From contig WELB01000434.1 in the NCBI GenBank assembly GCA_009602725.1, positions 1 through 33,304 on the forward strand: a stretch of 33,304 bases of DNA. Direction: 5' to 3'. Under the pieces are notes generated by a model that was not told the origin of the DNA, searched no databases, and saw only the letters and a program-made list of their open reading frames with translations. This document shows positions 7,620-17,764 of the stretch, in pieces. The first letter of the stretch is position 1. Each line of letters opens with the position of its first letter. This DNA comes from Spirogloea muscicola. Taxonomy: Eukaryota; Streptophyta; Zygnematophyceae; Spirogloeales; Spirogloeaceae. The translations under genes and the position numbers were made by a program.

Positions 7620-8110
7620 TGCAGACCCTATCCATTCTTTTGGGCTGGCTTCTCACAGCCAGTGCTGTCAATCTGGAAGCGCTATTTGCTTGTCAGTCAC
7701 CCTGGGCTGGCCATTCGCAGCCATCGTCCCCTTTCTTTCTGTGACCTTCTACACTCTGTTGGGTGGCCTCTCGCAGCCCTTGCTTTGGTATGGGAGAGTT
7801 GTTTCTCCTCTGCGCCGAATCAGACCCTGTCCAGTCGTTTTGGGCTGGCTGTTCGCAGCCATCGCCCCCTTTCGTTCGGGCCCCTTAGGAAGAGCTCACT
7901 TTCTTGTCAGAGAGCTTCTCTTACTCCGCGCTAGGTCAGCCCGGCGCTTGCTTCGCCCCTTCAGAAGAGCTGCTTCTAGTCCCACTTGACTTCACAATCA
8001 CGCTTGTGGAGAAGGTCTTCCAAACGAGCTCTTCTCAAAGAGAAAATGCATATGAACAAAGGGGGCGATGGCTGTGACAGGCCAGCCCAAAACTGACTAG
8101 CAGAATCGGA
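7620..8110. repeat. Cluster of type D retroelement 3' hairpins
   Basis: Hairpin cores of the form GGGCTGGC ... CAGCC occur at about 7640 (plus), 7703 (plus), 7770 (plus, degenerate) and 7838 (plus). GGCTGTGACAGGCCAGCCC on the plus strand at about 8070-8090 is the minus-oriented form. Between them are short tracts such as CCCCTTTCTTTC. The first is the true 3' end of the element at 4330-7690; the others are separate truncated copies. I see no gene. Confidence 0.6.
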
Positions 8111-10590
8111 GGGAAAGCCTTAGTTAGGAAGGCGCACACTGAGATATGATGGAAGGGAGGCCAAAACAAGCCAGTAAAATATTGGTAAGAAGAACAGAAG
8201 CACAATAATGAAGCACAGAGTCTTAGGTACCAGATGGAAAGACATGGAGAAGTACAAGTGGAGGGGGACATTAGGAACCACGAGTTACTTCTTAACGAGT
8301 TTTACGGACTAACCGCCTCAGCAATACATATAGCTACGATTGATGGCCACCCAGTAAGCCCTTGTAGAGACGTCAATGACGAGCCTCTGAAGAGAGGATT
8401 GCTGTGGCTGCTCCAAGGCCGATGGCAGTGAAATGCTAGCCGAGGAAGACAGAAGACACGAGACACAATGTCCGTGTCGACAAGGTCCAGGCAGTGGCTT
8501 TAGGTAGAGACGTCGGCCCCTCCAGGAGGCCAGCGCCAATCGCATGATACTCCACAAACGCTCGGGAAGGCCATGCTGAGGGTCATGATTTGTGGGTTGC
8601 TCGCTCCAAGCTTTAGCCCCATATGCTCAACGCTTATTACTGGCATTGGACAGGGACAATCGCCAGCTATACCAGGGAGTAGGCAATGTCATTGCCGTAG
8701 GAAAAGAGTACACATCACATTCACTTGCACAAGTATCCCGGTGCACCATATAGCAATCGACAGATTGATTGCTGGCACGACTACAATCAAGCCTTGGAGA
8801 CAGTGGCGATTGCTGCTTGTGGGCACGTTGTCCACAATGGGAGGACAACAAAGGTCTGTGTTGCCAGTATGTGGTGTCCTGTAGCCAGTATGTTCCGTTC
8901 GTTTACCACGAAGGTCAAATGTGCACTCTGCATCTGCAGTGTCGACCAAGGCAAGCATCAAATTTGCTTGCATGATGTGAAGATCTATGTCGACGCTAGC
9001 ATAAGGACTGCTGTGTTTCGAGCAATTGTCAGCTTTGCGAACAACAAAAGCACGCCATGGGTGACGTTAATTGTACTGGTGAATGCAATTCAAGTATTAG
9101 GAATGGAAGACTACGAGCCTCAAAATAAGGGGTTCAAGAGGTGTGGGAGTACCAATTGCACACAGGACTCAAAATCGTGCAATCCCTTTTGCCTACATCT
9201 TTGACTGGGCATGTGTTAGTCTCGCAATTACGCAATTACCTGTGGCTATCACCTCTGCTAGGTACTTCGTCTTGGGCCCGCTCAATCCTTAAGCTGCTGT
9301 CTTCCCTTGTGCAAGTAAGCAACATGAGGTTAGGACAACTGCCCAGCGGAGGTGATAGCCAAAAGGTACTACGCTTAGCTGAGCTCAGCTTACCTCGTAA
9401 GCACTTGTGAGCAAGGCCTATGTTTCTCATATATTTGCATGCTTCCGAGGACTGGGGGAGTCATTTCTGCTGAGTGCTGAGCTCGTTTAATTGGGTTTGT
9501 CAGAATAATCAATGCCAGCCTGCAGGAACCGTAGCTTAGTCATTCATGGCAGGATTGGTAACAATGGGTAATATGGAAATCTCAGGCATCTCAGGCAAAG
9601 GGGGACTTCTTCAATGGTAATTGTTCAACATCAGCTTCCGCATGAGCTGTAGCATCATATCCGTGTTGGTTACTTGTGGTCAGTGGTTTACTCCACTCTT
9701 GTAACATGGTGAGTTATTACATATCATCAGGAAGTTTAGCGTGACACCTTTAAGCAATACCTATGTACATTTTCTCCTGATGGTGCAAATGAACGAAAGT
9801 CATCTGTAGCAGATAGTAGTGGTCGTGCTAGTAAACGGAAGGGCGATTTGATCTAGAATTGTTGGCTAAATCAATCGGGATACACAATAGCTAGAGTAGT
9901 CAAGGCAAAGACTTCAACTCTCTTCTTAGCTGGTCATAGTACAACACAGCGTCAAGTCAGCATCATGAAAGATCAGGTGCAAGTGTAAGGTGGCTTTCTT
10001 CCTGTCTTTTCCTCTCTTACTCACTCTAGGTGAGTATGTGACAGTGGTTGCTGAAAGAGGTCTTTCCCAGCCAAATTGGATGACGAGCTCAGGTACAGAC
10101 ATTTAATACTGGAGACATACTTGTGCATTCTTAACATATATGAACATGTTCCAAAGCTTGCATTACAGAAGTTGTTCACACAACAAAACTGAAGGTAAAA
10201 TGTGTACCGATTGAAATGACCGCACTCTTTACATTCCATACCAATCTCCGGTTTATAAAATACACCAGAGTTTGCTTTCAACTGATCTGAGAGTTTTGAA
10301 TGATAAGTTACTACAAAATTGAGATAGCCCAATAGGCTTTGCAGAAACGACTTTGCGACTCTGCATGATTGCTCTTATTGCTCTATCAGAGGCTCTTTGA
10401 CATGTTAAGCGAAGAAAATTCTTGTGCAGCAAATGTGCACTACACCATGTTTAACCTGTGCAGCAAACATAAGCTCGAGTTAGGTTTGGTTGGCATTTCT
10501 ACCTCGTTGCAGTAGATAGCAGCAATACAGACTTACATACAGCAATCATCTTTGCAGCACGACAAAAGCAGCAGTTTAGAGTGTTGAAAG
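8111..10590. other. Region without a supportable gene
   Basis: This stretch is lower in GC than the island before it and contains only short open frames with no recognisable motif. 9244-9259 and 9345-9360 form a 16-bp inverted repeat with one mismatch. Part of the right end (10000-10590) may be the 3' UTR or a last unrecognised exon of the nuclease gene, because a good donor (AACAA|GTAAGG) overlaps the predicted stop at 10593. Confidence 0.5.
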
Positions 10591-10592
10591 AA

Positions 10593-13500
10593 TCAGGCCT
10601 TACTTGTTAGCTGGCAAGAGTCGGGTTGCATTGCCGTGCCGCCAACTGGGGTGTAGCCGGTGTTGCAAGTGCACTGGAAGTCGGTTTTCGATATGGCAGT
10701 GCAGGTGGAGAAGGCAGGGCAAGATCCTTTGCCGCACTTGAAGTTGGGCGGTGGAGGAGGAGGGGGGCTTGGTGGAGGAGGGGGGGCTGGCTGGCAGGAT
10801 TTGGGCTGCATGGCCGTGCCGCCGACCGGGATGTAGCCGGCGTTGCAAGTGCACTGGAAGTTAGTGGGAGACATAGCACTGCAGGTGGAGAAGGCAGGGC
10901 AAGATCCACTGCCGCAGCGGAAGTTGGGCGGCGGAGAGGGGGGGCGGGGAGGCGGCGGCGGCGGGCGAGGAGGGGGAGGCGGGCGGAGGAAATGCGTGTA
11001 TATTAAGAGATGGGGAGGCCATGTGTGGCCAAGTACGAAGGCAAGCACATTGGACAAATGTACGTCACCTGCTGCTAAGCTGACCCGCTCAGTAACCACG
11101 AGTCAGCACATAGAGGTCGCTAGCTGACGCTCGAATACCGGACGGCAATTGACTAGCTCTTGNGGAGGAGGCGGGGGCGGGGGAGAGGGAGGAGGTGGGG
11201 GCGGGGGAGAGGGAGGAGGTGGGGGAGGAGGTGAGGGAGGAGGTGGCGGCGGCGACAGAGGCGGTGGCGGCGGCGGCGAGTGGGGAGGAGGGGGGGAGCG
11301 CGCTGCAGGTAACAGCAGAGATGCAGCTTGTCAGCAGGCGGCTACCATGGAGTAAGCGCAGACAGCAGCACGATCGCAGCAGATAAATTCCAGAGTTCAC
11401 AGAGAAATGGTGCACACGGTCTGAGTACCAGGAAAAAGAGTGTACCTCTCTTCGTAATGCGGGCGACTGTGGGGTCATGATCCGAGACTACGGTAGGGTC
11501 CGATAGGGCGAATTCAGAGTCCACATGAATGGGCTCGATGCCAGTGACGCGGCTGAGCAGAGGTGTGGACACCAAGAGATGATCCAGCTCCTGGCTGTTG
11601 CCCTGATAGACGTATGAGTAGCGCTGGCTGACAGGGAGGAGGTAATCTGCCAGCGTCGTCAGACGCCAGTTCGGTGCGATGGGGGACTGGAGAATCTGAA
11701 GCGGGTTGGACCAGGCAAAGTCGTTGAGGTCGCCACCCAGGATGACGTTAGCATTCGGATCTGCCGCCACCAGCGTCGAGAGGAAGTTCTGGATCACGGT
11801 GGCTTGCTTGTTGCGCTGCACCTCAGAGCTGAGAACTGGGGTGGGCTGGTGCACGCCGAAGAGGTAGTCGTCACCACCCTTGCTGTTGAGGTGATTACCG
11901 CACACGAAAATCTTCTCACCATCAATGAGGAACTCACCCACCAGAGGCTTCCTTGACGAAACCCAGGCAGAGTTGCCGGGATCGATCCTGCCAGGGCTCC
12001 AAGAGAGCTGAACTTCGCCTGAAGAGGATGTGACAACCGAAACGGCATCGTATGTGGGGCTGGAGGAGCCATTGTACGGCCTGTCAACAAAGGTAACCTG
12101 GTCCGGACGGAACATGAAGACTTGCCGGATGTTGCCACCTGGCTGGCCACCGTCCGTGCCATTCTGAGGGTCAATCTCGCGATAATCATAAAGGGGGCCA
12201 CCTGCGGCTGTGATGGCTGCGATTATGCGTGCCATGGTGACGTTGCAATCCACCACGCCGGCGGGATTGGGAACATCCCCTGAGTTAGGGGCTGCTTGAC
12301 TCTGCTGGATCTCCTCAACGATGATGATGTATGGCGAAAGCATGTTGTTGACCACGATGTTTGCAACTGCATCAAATTTAGTTTGCGGAGCTTGGCCTCC
12401 AAAGTTCTCCATGTTGAAGCTGGCAATGCTGAACTCTGTGGATGTTGGAACAGTTGCCACCGTCTTGGACAGGTGGTTGTCAATGCGGGTCGGCACTCCG
12501 TTGGTGATGGGGAACCTGGTTGCAGAGCGAGCAGATCAGTCAAAACAAGTAGACATAGAATTGAGATCACACGCTTCCTCAGTGGTAAAGGATGCGAACT
12601 CTAGGGTCTAGGCTTCGATGAGAGCACTCACTGGTACTGGCCGAAGTCGTAGTCAACATAGGCAACAATGGGACCCCCAAAGTTGTCACCAACATTGAAG
12701 GGAGGGAAAACTTTCCCAGCAGCAGCGTTATAGAAGCGTGCGTCCGTAACAGTGATGATCTCAGGGTTGTAGTTGTCTGGCTGCAGAACGATGCCACCAC
12801 GAGGCGTACGGACACCAGGGCTCACAATTGAGCCATTGTCTGCCAGCACTGGCATCTCACCAAACTTGTTTGCCGGGCCAGAGACAACGCTGCAACCGTG
12901 GAAAAGCGCAGCAATAAGTTGTTTGTACACCCATCCCTCGCTACACTTCTGCTCCATACTCTTAAGGACAACATGCACCACACACCACCTTAAACAGTAG
13001 AATATCAAAGCAACCTGTCACATAGCAGAGCGAGCAATGAGTAATACATGAATGCAGGCGGCAGCGCTGAAGCACTCACGCATTGTTAATCTGCACGAGC
13101 ATGGCCTCCAGGCTTTCATAGAAGTCAATCCCACGGTTGACAGGGTCGTATACGGAAAAGCCTCCTGGGCCACTGATGTTCTGAGTGGGGATTGTCCGGC
13201 CTCCGTCTCCCAATATGATTGGAGAAGGCCTGCAAGCAACCAAAAAGAGAAAAATCCTGTGAACCTGTAGCCTGTGTAGTACAATCCACCTTAGCCCCAA
13301 AAACACTGGTAATCTAATGCTGGTGCGGAGTGTATCAGCTTCTTACAGTGTGTTTCCAGTGGAGAGTGTCGTAACGGAGCCAGACGTGGCGGTTGTACCA
13401 GTAGCCAACTCGGTGACCGACAAGCCGCCAGAGCCTGGGAAGTACTCCTGAATCTTGCCATTCACTTGCAGACTGTCCCCCACGGAGGGTGCATATCTAA

Positions 13501-15335
13501 CTCTATTCGAGGTGAACACGAACACTGCTTCCGATGTGCCATCCACATTATCGTACTGGCTCTCAGGGTTCTGGAGGTAGAAGCCTGTGGTAAGGGTGAC
13601 TGTAACAATGCCCTGCGTCGTCACGGATTTGCCTGTGTACGGGGAGGTGTGATTCTGGCCTTGAATGTCATGAATGTTGGTCAAGGTAACAGCCGGCGCG
13701 GGTGGCGGGCTGGCGACCGGGGTCGGAGGCGGGCTGGCGGCGACTGCGGGTGGCGGGCTGGCGGCGACTGCGGGAGGCGGGCTGGCGGCGACTGGGGGAG
13801 GTGGGCTGGCCGCGACTGCGGGAGGCGGGCTGGCGGCAACTGCGGGAGGCGGGCTGGCGACAGGTGGGGGTGGAGCAGGTGCTCCGCATAGATTGCCAGT
13901 CCCAACAGTTGGCGCATAGAGTTTGAAGTCAGCACTGTTGTTGTCCGTGTCCTTCGCATCTGCCGCGGAAGTTGACACAAAGAATCTGAAGTCAGATTGT
14001 TGTTACTCGTGTCCTTTGCTCTCTCAAGGAAAGTGAAGCCTTATCAGGCAAACACACTAACTCTTCTCCGGTTTGGAAGAGCATGGATACCTGTGTGCGA
14101 GTAGACCTGTAGATGATATGTCCTGACCTTAGCAATAATTACATCTACTTCTCGTTTTAAGGACTCCTCCTGAGCTAATCCAGAAGGCCAGCTTACCTGG
14201 GCAGCGCTGGAAACTGACAACCAAGGTGGTGCTGTCAGAGCCGGTAGGGGTGCCCTCAGTTACGCCGGAGATTGTGGCACCCCCGTAGGACATGGAATCT
14301 ACGACCACAGAGCCCTGCACATCCAGCAGCCAGACTTAGCACCCACCATTGCAATCCCAGCAACCAGACCAGAAGAAAACATCATAATGTTGCAGCGCTC
14401 CAGTCACTGCTCCCAATGGCGAGCAAGGATGGTCCAATGTCCGTGCATCATACCAGGTAGATGCCAGCACCACCACCTCCGCTGTTGCGGATAAGATCAG
14501 TTCCGCCCGTATTTGTATCTGACTGCATCAACAGAGCCACGATGTGATTAAGTGCAGTCACAAACTTTTGCCTTGCGAGGTTTCAGCCTGCATACTGAGG
14601 TCATGGCTGGTGACAGAGCTGCTGATGCACAGCTGTCAGTGCCAATTGCAAGCATAACTGGCCATGCAACTAAGTAAGGGCATTGGGTGTGAAAGCAGCT
14701 CCTGCCTAGACTGCACTGCATACAATGCCACTGAATACATTTTCGTTTAGGCCAATATATCAGTCTCACTTTCGCACTGCAATGTGCTCGCTTCAATCTT
14801 AGGCAGGTGGGTGGGTGTGCCTTACTGCGATGGGCAAGTTGCAGGGTGTGACGTGCTGGGCGTTGTTGGAGCAGATGACGAAGTACTGGCCAGGAGTCAG
14901 TACAAAGTTTGGGAGAGGAACAGTGTTGTACACGGCGCCGGTCTTGTCAATCAACTTGAATGTGTACGCGCTCAGCTGGATGGGAGCTGTGCCCGCGTTT
15001 GCGAGCTCAATGAACTCCGTGTAGTCAGTGTTTGGCTGCTCAAGCGGACGGTTTTGCCAGCCAGCCAAGTCAGCAAGTCCACCCTACTGAAAGGTTTCTG
15101 CTGCTGCTGAGTGCTGAGTGCTGAGTGCAGGCGGAGCTGCCAGCGACTGCCTCTGCGACGATAGCATCACGGGATTCAAAGCCCTGTGGGTTGCCAGAGG
15201 GCACACAGCACAGTCGGCGGAGGAAACCTGGTCGACATCGATCTCGTTGATGACGAGCGTGGTGGAGACGGCGGAGGCGGGCGCGAGCAGGGCGGCGAGC
15301 GCGAGCGCCGCCAGCAGCAGGCGGCTGGGCGTCAT
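10593..15335 (-). CDS. Secreted ExeM/NucH-type nuclease with lamin-tail, OB-like and EEP domains
   Basis: This is probably an extracellular, metal-dependent endonuclease. Exons (minus): 15335-15228, 15083-14826, 14522-14454, 14314-14197, 13959-13347, 13229-13080, 12889-12632, 12515-11446, then 11302 onward; all join in phase. The N terminus is a signal peptide (MTPSRLLLAALALAALLAP). A lamin-tail domain follows (VINEIDVDQ ... TDYTEFIELANAGTAPIQL ... DTDNNSADF), then a Pro-rich linker (PPPAVAAS repeats). Next is an OB-fold-like segment (IVTVTLTTGFYLQNP ... VGDSLQVNGKI). The EEP domain shows FNMENFGG, VEEIQ, GNHLNSKGGDD, GGDLNDF, ELDHLL and SDHDPTVARI, so the catalytic Glu, Asp, Asn and His positions look present. 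A second poly-Pro tract and two six-Cys modules (10600-10930) probably form the C terminus, but a retroelement fragment and an N separate them from exon 9, so that join is uncertain. The domain order matches bacterial extracellular nucleases. Confidence 0.9.
10600..10940 (-). repeat. Tandem pair of six-Cys (EGF-like) modules in a Pro-rich setting
   Basis: The minus strand encodes two near-identical modules. The first runs from NFRCGSGSCPAFSTCS to FQCTCNAGYIPVGGTA and ends PKSC. The second runs from NFKCGKGSCPAFSTCT to FQCTCNTGYTPVGGTA and ends PDSC. Each has six Cys with C-x4-C-x5-C ... C-x-C spacing, and they are separated by PPPPPSPPPPPPP. The DNA repeat period is about 180 nt. They resemble EGF-like or cell-wall attachment modules; a binding role is inference. 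Confidence 0.75.
10990..11162 (-). repeat. Type C retroelement 3' fragment inside the nuclease gene region
   Basis: The minus strand reads ASDLYVLTRGY, TGA and a 3' UTR that includes ATGTGCTTGCCTTCGTACTT, matching 4150-4175 and the minus strand of 3960-4042. It sits between the Pro-rich exon starting at 11302 and the six-Cys modules. It may be intronic, or it may be a disruption or misjoin. Confidence 0.7.
11163..11163. other. Ambiguous base N (probable assembly join)
   Basis: The single N falls exactly between poly-Pro coding sequence on one side and the retroelement fragment on the other, both hard to assemble. Confidence 0.6.
13688..13880 (-). repeat. 24-nt minisatellite encoding PPPAVAAS
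   Basis: Inside exon 5 of the nuclease gene a unit of about 24 nt repeats, giving ASPPPAVA with PV and TP variants. It forms the flexible linker between the lamin-tail and OB-like domains. Copy number probably varies between strains. Confidence 0.8.
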
Positions 15336-15402
15336 GGTGGGGCGCTCGGCCTTCCTGCGGCCGGTGGGAGTGACACTTAAGCAAACTGGTTGGGCCCTCA
15401 AC

Positions 15403-15409
15403 CTTATAG
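15403..15409 (-). promoter_or_regulatory. TATA-like box upstream of the nuclease gene
   Basis: The minus strand reads CTATAAG about 68 bp upstream of the ATG at 15335-15333, in otherwise GC-rich sequence. Distance and sequence suit a core promoter with a short 5' leader; no transcript evidence is available. Confidence 0.4.
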
Positions 15410-15900
15410 CCCCGACGTTCGCTTCGCGCCGCCTTCCCCCTCCCCCCTCCTCCCTCACTATCTCTCCTCCTTCGCGCCGCCTTCCCCTCCCTCCTCCCTC
15501 TCTCTTCCCCCCCGCAGCTGGGAGGAGCAGGGCGGGCCCCGCCTTCACTCCGCAGCCAGCCGCCCCGGGAAAGTTGCAAATCTGTGCCGGCCAAGATCCG
15601 CCGCTTCGGGCCCAAGCGGCGATCGGGCTGGGCCGCCGTCCCGGGCGGGTGGCTGCTGGCGCGCCGCCTGGGCTGGGCTGGGGTGGGTACTGCCAAGACT
15701 GGGCAGGGCCGCCAGGGGACGTGAAAACCATGTCAGAAGGGAGGTGTAAAATTATAAAGTGTGCGACGTGTGTGGAAGATACAATTGTAGTAAGCTGTGA
15801 CGACAGGGAAGAAGCAGCTCTTCTCAAGTGTGAGCTTTTCCAAGGATTGGGCGAGGGTCAAATAAAAGCTGGGTAAAGAAATGGATGGGGGGAGAGAAGA
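15410..15900. other. Upstream region of the nuclease gene, no gene seen
   Basis: The stretch is GC-rich with pyrimidine-rich tracts (CCTCCCTC repeats on the plus strand at 15430-15510). Apparent frames are low-complexity and show no recognisable domain. It probably holds promoter sequence. Confidence 0.45.
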
Positions 15901-15904
15901 AAAA

Positions 15905-15968
15905 AGAAAGTGCTCGCCCCATAGAGAAGAGGGGCTGGCAAAGCCAGCCCAAAAACAATGGACAATGG
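15905..15968 (-). repeat. Type B retroelement hairpin and tail
   Basis: On the minus strand CATTGTCCATTG leads into TTTTGGGCTGGCTTTGCCAG, then CCCCTCTTCTCTATGGGGCG and AGCACTTTC. The unit is solitary, about 60 bp, and flanked by G-rich and A-rich simple sequence. No coding part remains. Confidence 0.7.
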
Positions 15969-16279
15969 AGGGGGGGGGAGTGAGAAGGGGGAAAACGGGG
16001 GGGGGGGAAAAATAGAAAAAAAGTAAAAAAGAAAACGGGAGGCAAGCAGGCGAGAACAACGCATAGTCAACTAAAACGAGGTGAAACCCTGGTTGGCCAG
16101 GTCCCCCCAGAGCAGGAGAGGATTGCATGCGAGAGATGAGATAGATGAAGAAGGCGCGCGGGGCGCATGAATTGAAAGGGAGGCCATAGATACGAAGAAG
16201 CAGCTCTATGAGGCCAGCCCTATGAAATTGTACAAAGGACTGAAAGGGAGACTGAACGAGAGAAGGCGCGCGCGGAGCG

Positions 16280-16335
16280 CATGAACTGAAAGAAGAAAGG
16301 GCTCGCTCATTGAGGAAAGGGAGGCCAGTTCAAGC
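16280..16335 (-). repeat. Degenerate retroelement hairpin/tail
   Basis: AGAAAGGGCTCGCTCATTGA followed by GGAAAGGGAGGCC on the plus strand is a diverged minus-oriented tail and second hairpin arm. Confidence 0.5.
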
Positions 16336-16369
16336 CAATGCATTGTTCAGGAGAGAGATGGGGGGGCGA

Positions 16370-16500
16370 AGGGTGCATGCGCTTGGCGGTATCGTTCCAG
16401 CGATCCCTTGCCCACGCTGTCCACACGCGCGCAGGACGCGCTCTCCGGCTCTGGCCGCTGCCTCTGGGTCTCGGCGGAGTGCCTCCTGCAGAAGAAGAAA
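16370..16500 (+). pseudogene. Short plus-strand retroelement coding fragment
   Basis: MRLAVSFQRSLAHAVHTRAG and RALRLWPLPLGLGG match the C-terminal coding end of the element. It is cut on both sides and leads to a minus-oriented tail (AGAAGAAGAAAGTGCTC) just before the N at 16507. Confidence 0.65.
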
Positions 16501-16506
16501 GTGCTC

Positions 16507-16507
16507 N
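16507..16507. other. Ambiguous base N (probable assembly join)
   Basis: The N sits between a minus-oriented tail remnant and minus-strand coding sequence of the element. Like 11163, it marks a repeat junction. Confidence 0.6.
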
Positions 16508-16712
16508 GGGCTCTGCCGGCACGAAGGTGCAGCGCCCGGGCCATGGACCTCTGCAGCGAGACGGCCAGGCGCATTCGATACACTTGCGCCAGCGACCCGG
16601 CTGCAGGGAAGTCAACCGGCTCCCCATGGAAGCGCCGGGCGATGGTGTGGCGGGCGAGCTGGGTGAGCAGCTCGAGCCACCGAGCGCCCAGCGCCCCATG
16701 TGTGTCGATGGC
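16508..16712 (-). pseudogene. Minus-strand type A retroelement coding fragment
   Basis: The minus strand gives IDTHGALGARWLELLTQLAR, HTIARRFHGEPVDFPAAGSL and AQVYRMRLAVSLQRSMARAL, then HLRAGRA up to the N. It abuts a plus-strand copy of the same family at about 16715, so the two form a head-to-head inverted pair sharing about 55 bp of the same coding region. Confidence 0.75.
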
Positions 16713-16714
16713 CA

Positions 16715-16985
16715 ACCACCTGCAGAGGTCCATGGCCCGTGCGTTGCACCTTCGTGCCGGGAGAGCCCTCGCTGCTGCCTCTGGCTCTGTCCAGGGGACC
16801 CACTTCCAGGACCCTAGCCTCTCTGATTTGCGGCTGCTTAGCAGGGGTTACTGAGTAATTTGTAGCTGCTTTCTTTCTTTGTGTGCTTTGGTTTCTTAGC
16901 GCTTCCTCTGGCTTCCTCTGGCCCCCTTCTCGTTCTTTGTTCATTCTTTTTTGGGCTGGCTTGTCCAGCCCCTATCCTCAATGGC
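16715..16985 (+). pseudogene. Plus-strand type A retroelement 3' end
   Basis: It encodes LQRSMARALHLRAGRALAAA, then SLSDLRLLSRGY with TGA at 16851-16853. The type A UTR follows, with the hairpin TTGGGCTGGCTTGTCCAGCC and tail CCTCAATGGCCGAGC at about 16945-16985. Confidence 0.78.
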
Positions 16986-17182
16986 CGAGCTTTGGCTCCT
17001 TCCCTGCCTCGAGCTACTCGGACCTGATGTTGCTCACTCGCGGGTACTGAGCTTCCCTAGTATGTTGTCGTGATTGGTAGCGTAGAGGAGTCCTTCCTCG
17101 GCATCTCATTCTTCGGCTTTGGACATTGTCCATTCTTTTTGGGCTGGCTTTGCCAGCCCCTCTTTCTCTATGGGCGAGCCTT
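16986..17182 (+). pseudogene. Type B retroelement 3' end in tandem with the previous copy
   Basis: It begins directly at the previous tail. The coding remnant is SYSDLMLLTRGY with TGA at 17048-17050. A type B UTR (GGCATCTCATTCTTCGGCTT, ACATTGTCCATTC) follows, with a hairpin and tail TCTATGGGCGAGCC at about 17130-17180. Confidence 0.75.
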
Positions 17183-17520
17183 CTTTAATGAAGGGAGAGG
17201 CGGCGGCGGGATCAGCTGCCTGGCCAGATGGCGGACGCGGAGCCGCCCAGGGCCCCGCGATCCCCGCGCAAAGATGCCCGCCGCGTGGCACGGCGCGCGT
17301 CGCGGCGCGAGGCGCCACGCCGCGGCGCCACGTCGCCCCAGGGTTCGGGAACGTCCTCTCATTGGCCGGATTGGCATCTCGGCAGGGCCAGGCGTGGAAG
17401 ATGCTGCCCGCCCCGGTGCCGCCCCGGGGCTTGCGCGGGAGAAGATGCCGTCCCCAAGATGCCGGGCTGCTGTGCTGGTGCCCTGGCGGGCCCTTCTCCC
17501 TGAGCAGGGCGGCGCAGGGG
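17183..17520. other. GC-rich stretch of unknown origin
   Basis: The composition is far more GC-rich than the flanks. Frames are Arg/Ala/Pro-rich with no recognisable motif. It lies between two retroelement 3' ends and may be the body of another, unrecognised repeat. Confidence 0.4.
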
Positions 17521-17524
17521 TGTT

Positions 17525-17745
17525 GCTCTTTGGATTTTGTCCATTCTCTTTGGGCTGGCCTTTTCCCAGCCCCTCTTCTCTATGGGCGAGCAATCTCTTC
17601 TTCTGCGTGACTTCCAACTTGCTTATATCTTGGGGCTGCAGTTCACAGCCCTCGCCCCCTTCGGAAAAGCACCTCTCTACCTGGCCAGAAAGGGCTTCCT
17701 TCCTTTGGGCTGGCTTTTCCAGCCCCTATCCTCAATCCTCTCTCT
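17525..17745 (+). repeat. Three consecutive retroelement 3' hairpins (types B, D, A)
   Basis: Type B hairpin and tail lie at about 17535-17595 (GGGCTGGCCTTTTCCCAGCC, CTATGGGCGAGCA). A type D-like GGGCTGCAGTTCACAGCCC lies at about 17630. A type A GGGCTGGCTTTTCCAGCCCC lies at about 17705-17735. No coding part is attached to any of them. Confidence 0.65.
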
Positions 17746-17764
17746 CTTCTTCTCTTTTCACGGC

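Larger units (their letters stand above)
4330..7692 (+). mobile_element. Near full-length, decayed RLE-type non-LTR retroelement
   Basis: This single-orientation stretch carries, in order, an N-terminal zinc finger, a conserved alpha-helical N-terminal segment, reverse transcriptase, a Cys/His region, an RLE-like region, a conserved C-terminal end with TGA at 7559-7561, and a type D 3' UTR with hairpin (7631-7660). The open frames switch repeatedly between all three plus frames, with an in-frame stop near 6535, so it is not translatable as it stands. GC content is clearly higher than in the host introns. The 5' boundary is an estimate, because the element's true 5' end is unknown. The domain order resembles R2-like LINEs, in which one ORF carries zinc finger, RT and RLE. 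Confidence 0.8.

Noticed and set aside
8725-9204. 159-codon open frame (plus) in the gene-poor region
   Set aside because: No recognisable domain, no repeat or codon signature of a real gene, and several equally long frames overlap it. It fits chance.
9244-9360. 16-bp inverted repeat around 85 bp of sequence
   Set aside because: One mismatch and no target duplication or related copy in the window; too little to call an element.
10593-15335. Bacterial contamination as the source of the ExeM-like nuclease
   Set aside because: At least eight in-phase GT-AG introns and algal Pro-rich linkers interrupt the gene, so it belongs to the eukaryotic genome.
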